Part shown: piece by piece, positions 4,219 through 7,577 of the stretch
Layout of the letters: every line of letters begins with the position of its first letter
How positions within the stretch are numbered: position 1 is the first letter of the stretch
Made by a program: the position numbers and the translations under genes
Source of the DNA: Nostoc cf. edaphicum LEGE 07299
GTDB lineage: Bacteria > Cyanobacteriota > Cyanobacteriia > Cyanobacteriales > Nostocaceae
Direction of reading: 5' to 3'
Assembly (NCBI RefSeq): GCF_015207245.1
Contig: NZ_JADEXF010000129.1
Span: 1-7,577 of the forward strand
DNA: 7,577 nt
The notes under the pieces: generated by a model
What the model saw: only the letters and a program-made list of their open reading frames with translations
Told to the model about the DNA's origin: nothing
Database searches by the model: none

Positions 4219-5463
4219 TCAAGCTTTCCCTGCTACCACCGAGTTTTTCTTCAAAAGTTCCACAGCAGCTTGATATTGCAAATCCGCTTCGGTACCAATT
4301 TCTTCGCGGTTAATGGCTGGTTGGGAAATAACTTTATCTGGCTTAATACCTAGTTTGTTAATATCCCGGTGTTCAGGAGTTTCATACTTAGCAATTGTGA
4401 CTGCCAAGCCCGAACCATCTGATAATTCAAACAAGGATTGAATTAAACCCTTGCCAAAGGTAGTTTCGCCTACCAACTGGGCACGACCGTTATCTTGGAG
4501 TGCGCCAGCGAGAATTTCGCTAGCACTGGCAGTTCCTTGATTCACCAAAATCACCAGAGGATCGTTCGTCAGGGCTGGCCCAAAGGCTTCAAAACTACCT
4601 TGAATACCTTGTCGGTTAACAGTGTAAACAATCGTGCCGGAGTCTAACCACAGACGGGCAATTTCAATTCCTGATTGCAATAACCCCCCAGGATTATTTC
4701 GTAAATCTAAAATGTAGGCAGCAGCGCCTTTTTTTTCTAGACTAGAAATAGCGTGTGCCAATTCTGTTGAAGCGTTGGCATTAAATTGTGTAAGACGTAG
4801 GTAGCCAATGGGTGTACCCTCAGCAGAAACACGCAAATCTGAAACCACAGGGTTAAGAGCAATGCGATCGCGTGTCAGTCTAATTTCCGTTTCTGCCTCT
4901 CCGTCCCGTTCGATTACGAGAGTCACAAGGCTGCCACTCGGCCCGCGCATTCTGGTAGCAGCTTCATCAAGGGTGAGATTTTCTGTGGAAACACCTTCAA
5001 TTTTGACAATGCGATCGCGTGGTCGAATCCCCGCTTTATCTGCCGGTGAACCGGCGATGGGAGCCACTACTTCCAACTTCCCATTCTCAGAATTCAAGGC
5101 AATTTGCAATCCTACCCCAGTCAGTTCCCCAGAAGTATTGACCTGCAAGCTGCGGTACTGTTCTGGATCTAAAAAGCGGGTAAAAGGATCGTCGAGGCTC
5201 TTGAGCATCTTCCCAATTGCCTCATAACTGGCATTTGAGTCTGCCAGTGGCTTCTCCAGAACCTTTTGCCGCACAGCCGCCCAGTTTTGATGATTAAATG
5301 TCTCATCTAGATAAGTACGATTAACAATTCGCCAAACTTCCGAAACCAGCTTTTGTTCCCCCGTCAAAGCCACCGCTGGCTGAGTGAGCGTACCCAACGC
5401 TAAGCAAACCGCCATTAACAATGAAAATCCAACCCGAAAGACTTGTTTATTCATGAACCCCAT
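4219..5463 (-). CDS. ctpA: CtpA, carboxyl-terminal processing protease (D1-processing type)
   Basis: A serine-lysine protease exported to the thylakoid lumen or periplasm; family members remove the C-terminal extension of photosystem II D1 so that the manganese cluster can assemble. Numbered from ATG 5463 (414 aa): signal peptide about 1-32 (MNKQVFRVGFSLLMAVCL to PAVA), an N-terminal helical domain, a PDZ domain about 110-195 (LTGVGLQIAL, VVAPIAGSPADKAGI, DRIVKIEG), then the catalytic core with YILDLRNNPGGLL. The nucleophile is Ser313 in GTASASEIL, with Asp324 in LQDNGRA and general-base Lys338 in TTFGKGLIQ. Ser-Lys spacing of 25 agrees with Tsp and D1 protease. Length is normal. GAGGTGGA at 5478-5471 is a Shine-Dalgarno 7 nt before ATG 5463; the GTG at 5475 lies inside it and is rejected, while ATG 5454 is possible. 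cyanobacteria carry paralogues (CtpB, CtpC), so the A assignment is likely rather than certain. Confidence 0.93.
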   Translation of the reverse strand: MGFMNKQVFRVGFSLLMAVCLALGTLTQPAVALTGEQKLVSEVWRIVNRTYLDETFNHQNWAAVRQKVLEKPLADSNASYEAIGKMLKSLDDPFTRFLDPEQYRSLQVNTSGELTGVGLQIALNSENGKLEVVAPIAGSPADKAGIRPRDRIVKIEGVSTENLTLDEAATRMRGPSGSLVTLVIERDGEAETEIRLTRDRIALNPVVSDLRVSAEGTPIGYLRLTQFNANASTELAHAISSLEKKGAAAYILDLRNNPGGLLQSGIEIARLWLDSGTIVYTVNRQGIQGSFEAFGPALTNDPLVILVNQGTASASEILAGALQDNGRAQLVGETTFGKGLIQSLFELSDGSGLAVTIAKYETPEHRDINKLGIKPDKVISQPAINREEIGTEADLQYQAAVELLKKNSVVAGKA

Positions 5464-5551
5464 TATCAATTCCACCTCAACCCAAATTGCTTAGATAATG
5501 CCTACTTCCTCTGTTGTTTGATGAAATCTATCTCTCGATTATGTTACTTTT

Positions 5552-5581
5552 TTTATAGAAGTGGTGCATTTTTCTCATCAA
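5552..5581 (-). promoter_or_regulatory. Likely ctpA promoter
   Basis: On the minus strand, TTGATG (5581-5576) and TATAAA (5557-5552) are separated by 18 nt, close to the TTGACA/TATAAT consensus. Transcription would start near 5545, giving a leader of about 80 nt to ATG 5463. The -35 box coincides with one arm of an inverted repeat. Confidence 0.5.
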
Positions 5582-5600
5582 GTTGTTCAGTCAACTGATG
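5576..5600. promoter_or_regulatory. Inverted repeat over the ctpA -35 region, candidate operator
   Basis: CATCA-A-GTTG (5576-5585) faces CAAC-TGATG (5592-5600) across a 6-nt centre: nine pairs with one bulged A. It lies between divergent ctpA and petB and overlaps the proposed ctpA -35 box, so a repressor or activator site is plausible. No known regulator motif is recognised. Confidence 0.4.
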
Positions 5601-5687
5601 CATCGTATCCACTCACCAAAGGATAAAATCTACTTTGTGTCCACTATTTTGTGTGTAGGGGCGTAAAGAGATCGCAATATATTCCAT

Positions 5688-5704
5688 CTTTACAGAGTGT
5701 AAAG
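5688..5704. promoter_or_regulatory. Perfect 7-bp palindrome in the petB upstream region
   Basis: CTTTACA-GAG-TGTAAAG is an exact 7-bp inverted repeat with a 3-bp spacer, about 170 bp upstream of the petB start. The symmetry is typical of a dimeric transcription-factor site. I could not place a convincing petB -10/-35 pair nearby, so its position relative to the promoter is unknown. Confidence 0.45.
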
Positions 5705-5793
5705 TTTCTGAAGTCTCTTAGCACACTGAAAGCTAAAAAGCAAAGAAAAAAAAACTCCCCTTTACTAAAATCCCAAAATTACTAGTTGGGAGA

Positions 5794-5830
5794 GAAGTCT
5801 GAGCGAAGGCTTCAGCCGATTCAGAACTTC
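5794..5830 (+). promoter_or_regulatory. Stem-loop in the petB leader
   Basis: GAAGT-CTGA (5794-5802) pairs with TCAG-A-ACTTC (5821-5830) with one bulged A and an 18-nt loop. It ends 43 nt before the petB ATG. It may stabilise the leader or affect translation. The rest of 5476-5793 holds A-rich and T-rich tracts and no gene. Confidence 0.4.
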
Positions 5831-5873
5831 GGGATTTATCAACCGCAACCGACTTTTAGGAACTTGAGATTGT

Positions 5874-6521
5874 ATGGCCAACGTTTACGACTGGTTTGAG
5901 GAACGCCTGGAGATTCAGGCACTCGCCGAAGACGTTACTAGCAAGTACGTCCCTCCCCACGTCAATATCTTTTACTGCCTGGGTGGAATTACCTTGGTTT
6001 GCTTTCTCATCCAGTTTGCTACTGGATTTGCCATGACGTTCTACTACAGACCAACAGTTACTGAAGCTTTCTCCTCAGTAGAGTACATCATGAATGAAGT
6101 AAACTTCGGTTGGCTAATTCGCTCCATCCATCGCTGGTCTGCCAGCATGATGGTATTGATGATGATTTTGCACACCTTCCGGGTTTATCTGACTGGTGGT
6201 TTCAAAAAGCCCCGCGAACTGACCTGGATAAGTGGTGTAATCCTAGCTGTGATCACCGTCTCCTTCGGAGTTACCGGTTATTCTCTACCTTGGGATCAAG
6301 TTGGCTACTGGGCTGTGAAAATCGTTAGCGGCGTACCAGAAGCAATTCCTGTGGTTGGAGTTCTGATTTCCGACCTGCTACGTGGCGGTTCCAGTGTTGG
6401 TCAAGCAACACTAACTCGTTACTACAGCGCACACACATTTGTACTGCCTTGGTTGATTGCAGTATTCATGCTGTTTCACTTCTTGATGATCCGCAAGCAA
6501 GGCATTTCCGGGCCTTTGTAA
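5874..6521 (+). CDS. petB: Cytochrome b6 (PetB), cytochrome b6f complex
   Basis: The thylakoid-membrane subunit that carries both b hemes and passes electrons from plastoquinol across the membrane. At 215 aa it has exactly the usual length. Four membrane helices are visible (about 32-53, 88-108, 116-136 and 186-206). Heme b ligands are His86 (SIHRWSAS), His100 (ILHTFRVYL), His187 (YSAHTF) and His202 (LFHFLMIRK). Cys35 (IFYCLGG) is the covalent attachment site of the extra heme c(n) found in b6f but not in bc1 complexes. The [16 protein letters not shown]-terminus is typical of the family and fixes the ATG at 5874; AGGA at 5858-5861 is a weak ribosome site 12 nt upstream. It is divergent from ctpA and followed by petD. 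Confidence 0.98.
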   Translation: MANVYDWFEERLEIQALAEDVTSKYVPPHVNIFYCLGGITLVCFLIQFATGFAMTFYYRPTVTEAFSSVEYIMNEVNFGWLIRSIHRWSASMMVLMMILHTFRVYLTGGFKKPRELTWISGVILAVITVSFGVTGYSLPWDQVGYWAVKIVSGVPEAIPVVGVLISDLLRGGSSVGQATLTRYYSAHTFVLPWLIAVFMLFHFLMIRKQGISGPL

Positions 6522-6570
6522 TCTTAGCTATTAGCGAAAGGCAACATTTGTTAGTTTTCAGATCGAGTTG

Positions 6571-6628
6571 TTTGTTTTAAACTTATGAAACACAAGAAAT
6601 TAATTGCACATAAGTTCCAAAAAACAAA
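6571..6628 (+). ncRNA. First stem-loop of the petB-petD spacer
   Basis: TTTGTTTT (6571-6578) pairs with AAAACAAA (6621-6628), and AACTTATG (6580-6587) pairs with CATAAGTT (6609-6616): 16 pairs with a small internal loop and a 21-nt apical loop. In the petB-petD transcript it would form a long imperfect hairpin. It lacks a GC-rich stem and a T tract, so it is more likely an RNA-processing or stability element than a terminator. Listed as RNA structure, not as an independent RNA gene. Confidence 0.4.
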
Positions 6629-6646
6629 TACTTGTATCTGGAGCGT

Positions 6647-6731
6647 AAAGCTATAGAAAACTTCAGGCGGATGACTGTAGATATAGAAACGCTGTTTCCC
6701 GCCTGTTGGTTGCCTAGTAGCTGATAGCTTT
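6647..6731 (+). ncRNA. Second, nested stem-loop of the petB-petD spacer
   Basis: An outer perfect 8-bp helix, AAAGCTAT (6647-6654) with ATAGCTTT (6724-6731), encloses an inner perfect 7-bp helix, CAGGCGG (6664-6670) with CCGCCTG (6699-6705). The 85-nt structure ends 26 nt before the petD ribosome-binding site. It could be a leader structure for petD, a processing site, or a partial terminator that sets petB:petD stoichiometry. It resembles no riboswitch class I can name. Confidence 0.4.
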
Positions 6732-6757
6732 CACAAATGCTTTAATTTAACTTAAGC

Positions 6758-6764
6758 AGGAGAG
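6758..6764 (+). promoter_or_regulatory. petD ribosome-binding site
   Basis: AGGAGAG lies 11-13 nt before the ATG at 6776. It is much stronger than the petB site and supports independent initiation of petD across the long spacer. Confidence 0.6.
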
Positions 6765-6775
6765 CACATTTCAAA

Positions 6776-7258
6776 ATGTCAACACAAAAAAAACCTGACC
6801 TGAGCGATCCTCAGTTAAGAGCCAAACTCGCTAAAGGCATGGGTCACAACTACTATGGTGAACCCGCTTGGCCTAATGACTTACTTTACGTCTTTCCAAT
6901 TGTGATCATGGGTTCCTTCGCTGCGATTGTGGCTCTAGCCGTGCTAGATCCCGCAATGACCGGTGAACCAGCAAATCCTTTCGCCACACCATTGGAAATT
7001 TTGCCAGAGTGGTACTTGTATCCAGTTTTCCAAATTTTGCGATCGCTTCCTAACAAACTTTTAGGAGTGTTAGCAATGGGTTCTGTACCAGTAGGGCTAA
7101 TCCTCGTTCCCTTTATTGAGAACGTGAATAAGTTCCAAAACCCCTTCCGCCGTCCAGTTGCAACCACAGTATTCCTTGTTGGTACTCTTGTTACCGTGTG
7201 GCTAGGTATTGGTGCTGCTTTGCCATTGGATAAATCTTTGACCTTGGGACTATTCTAA
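6776..7258 (+). CDS. petD: Cytochrome b6f complex subunit IV (PetD)
   Basis: Subunit IV corresponds to the C-terminal half of mitochondrial cytochrome b and completes, with PetB, the quinol-oxidising Qp site in the thylakoid membrane. The 160-aa length is standard. The N-terminus [20 protein letters not shown] is characteristic, and the PEWY motif is at 77-80 ([11 protein letters not shown]), with Glu78 thought to take part in proton removal from plastoquinol. Three membrane helices are visible (about 37-57, 95-115, 128-148). The start is fixed by the conserved N-terminus and the AGGAG site. It follows petB by 254 bp, probably in one operon, and is closed by a strong terminator. No anomaly in the protein. 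Confidence 0.98.
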   Translation: MSTQKKPDLSDPQLRAKLAKGMGHNYYGEPAWPNDLLYVFPIVIMGSFAAIVALAVLDPAMTGEPANPFATPLEILPEWYLYPVFQILRSLPNKLLGVLAMGSVPVGLILVPFIENVNKFQNPFRRPVATTVFLVGTLVTVWLGIGAALPLDKSLTLGLF

Positions 7259-7278
7259 ATTAGTCACCACAAAGTGCT

Positions 7279-7346
7279 TTGACGCCTGTGAGTTTCAAGA
7301 GCAGATGCAGATGTGCTTTTGAAAGCAATCAACAGGCGTCAATTTT
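7279..7346 (+). terminator. Strong intrinsic terminator after petD
   Basis: TTGACGCCTG (7279-7288) pairs perfectly with CAGGCGTCAA (7333-7342). Inside, TTTCAAGAGCA (7293-7303) pairs with TGCTTTTGAAA (7314-7324), with one G-U pair and a 10-nt loop. A short T tract (7343-7346) follows. The two-tier, 21-pair structure 20 bp after the petD stop marks the end of the petBD transcript. Confidence 0.85.
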
Positions 7347-7577
7347 AACAGGAAAGAATTCAGAAGCCAGAATGGGCTAAACCTTGGCTATCCGCTAACA
7401 GAATTAAATTGTGAACTAAAAAGCGGATAACGCCACCAAAGCGAGTCGGTGTATCTTACGGAAAAGCAAGTTATGCATAGCGTCTTATAGATAGTGTCTG
7501 CATAAATGGGTTTAAGTTACCCACTAAAATATGCTTTTTTTAGTGGTCAACAAGATAGTGTTGGATCTGTAGCAAGA
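7347..7577. other. Non-coding right edge with serial hairpins
   Basis: No coding region is seen. Three inverted repeats occur in series. TGGC-TATCCGCT (7385-7396) pairs with AGCGGATA-AC-GCCA (7422-7435). TTATGCA (7471-7477) pairs with TGCATAA (7499-7505). CCACTAAAA (7521-7529) pairs with TTTTAGTGG (7538-7546). They could be the leader of a gene beyond the edge, a small RNA, or repeat debris. Confidence 0.45.

Noticed and set aside
4808..5227. 139-codon plus-strand open frame inside ctpA
   Set aside because: Antisense shadow of the PDZ-coding part of an unmistakable ctpA; low-complexity Ser/Arg-rich product without motifs.
5475..5475. GTG at 5475 as the ctpA start
   Set aside because: It lies within the GAGGTGGA ribosome-binding sequence; ATG 5463 sits 7 nt downstream of that site.
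7431..7453. GAGTCGGTG preceded by CACC, reminiscent of the tail of a tracrRNA
   Set aside because: Nine-base resemblance only; no repeat array, anti-repeat or cas gene in the window.

Overview
The window looks like chromosomal DNA of a filamentous, Nostoc/Anabaena/Calothrix-type cyanobacterium. The reasons are a petB-petD pair (cytochrome b6 and subunit IV), a carboxyl-terminal D1-processing-type protease (CtpA), a lumen-type pentapeptide protein, six perfect HIP1 octamers (GCGATCGC at 2762, 3339, 4076, 4864, 5011, 7039), and several small dispersed repeats of the kind these genomes carry. The genus call is inference from style; no 16S or other marker is present.

Layout: (1) 1-394, minus strand: N-terminal part of queA (tRNA queuosine biosynthesis), running off the left edge. 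(2) 421-666: no gene, but two clear inverted repeats. (3) 667-1056, plus: a 129-aa protein I do not recognise, ending against a shared hairpin terminator with (4) yraN (1127-1669, minus), whose nuclease-like domain has been lengthened by an in-frame dispersed repeat. (5) 1684-2289, plus: an exported pentapeptide-repeat protein whose annotated N-terminus is partly made of another dispersed repeat. (6) 2374-2799, minus: a small exported protein, perhaps surface-adhesin-E-like, again with a small repeat-derived duplication near its signal peptide. (7) 2963-4144, plus: a decayed stretch holding the N-terminal stub of a Uma2/DUF820-type gene, an unassigned block, and the C-terminal half of a sensor histidine kinase. 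The kinase is broken by a 100-bp MITE with TA target duplication, two compensating frameshifts over its ATP-binding G2 box, and a late nonsense codon. (8) 4219-5463, minus: ctpA, intact. (9) 5476-5873: divergent control region between ctpA and petB with a plausible ctpA promoter and several inverted repeats. (10) 5874-7258, plus: petB and petD, both intact with all heme-ligand and PEWY residues, separated by 254 bp that can fold into two large stem-loops. (11) 7279-7346: strong intrinsic terminator; the remaining 230 bases hold further hairpins but no gene.

Working together: PetB and PetD form the core of the cytochrome b6f complex in the thylakoid membrane. CtpA, divergently transcribed, matures the photosystem II D1 protein on the lumen side, so the right half is a photosynthesis locus. 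The left half is housekeeping (queA, yraN) plus small exported proteins. I see no defence island, CRISPR, toxin-antitoxin or biosynthetic cluster and no convincing undescribed multi-gene system. The most informative features are the molecular fossil of the histidine kinase, the repeats incorporated into coding sequences, and the structured petB-petD spacer.
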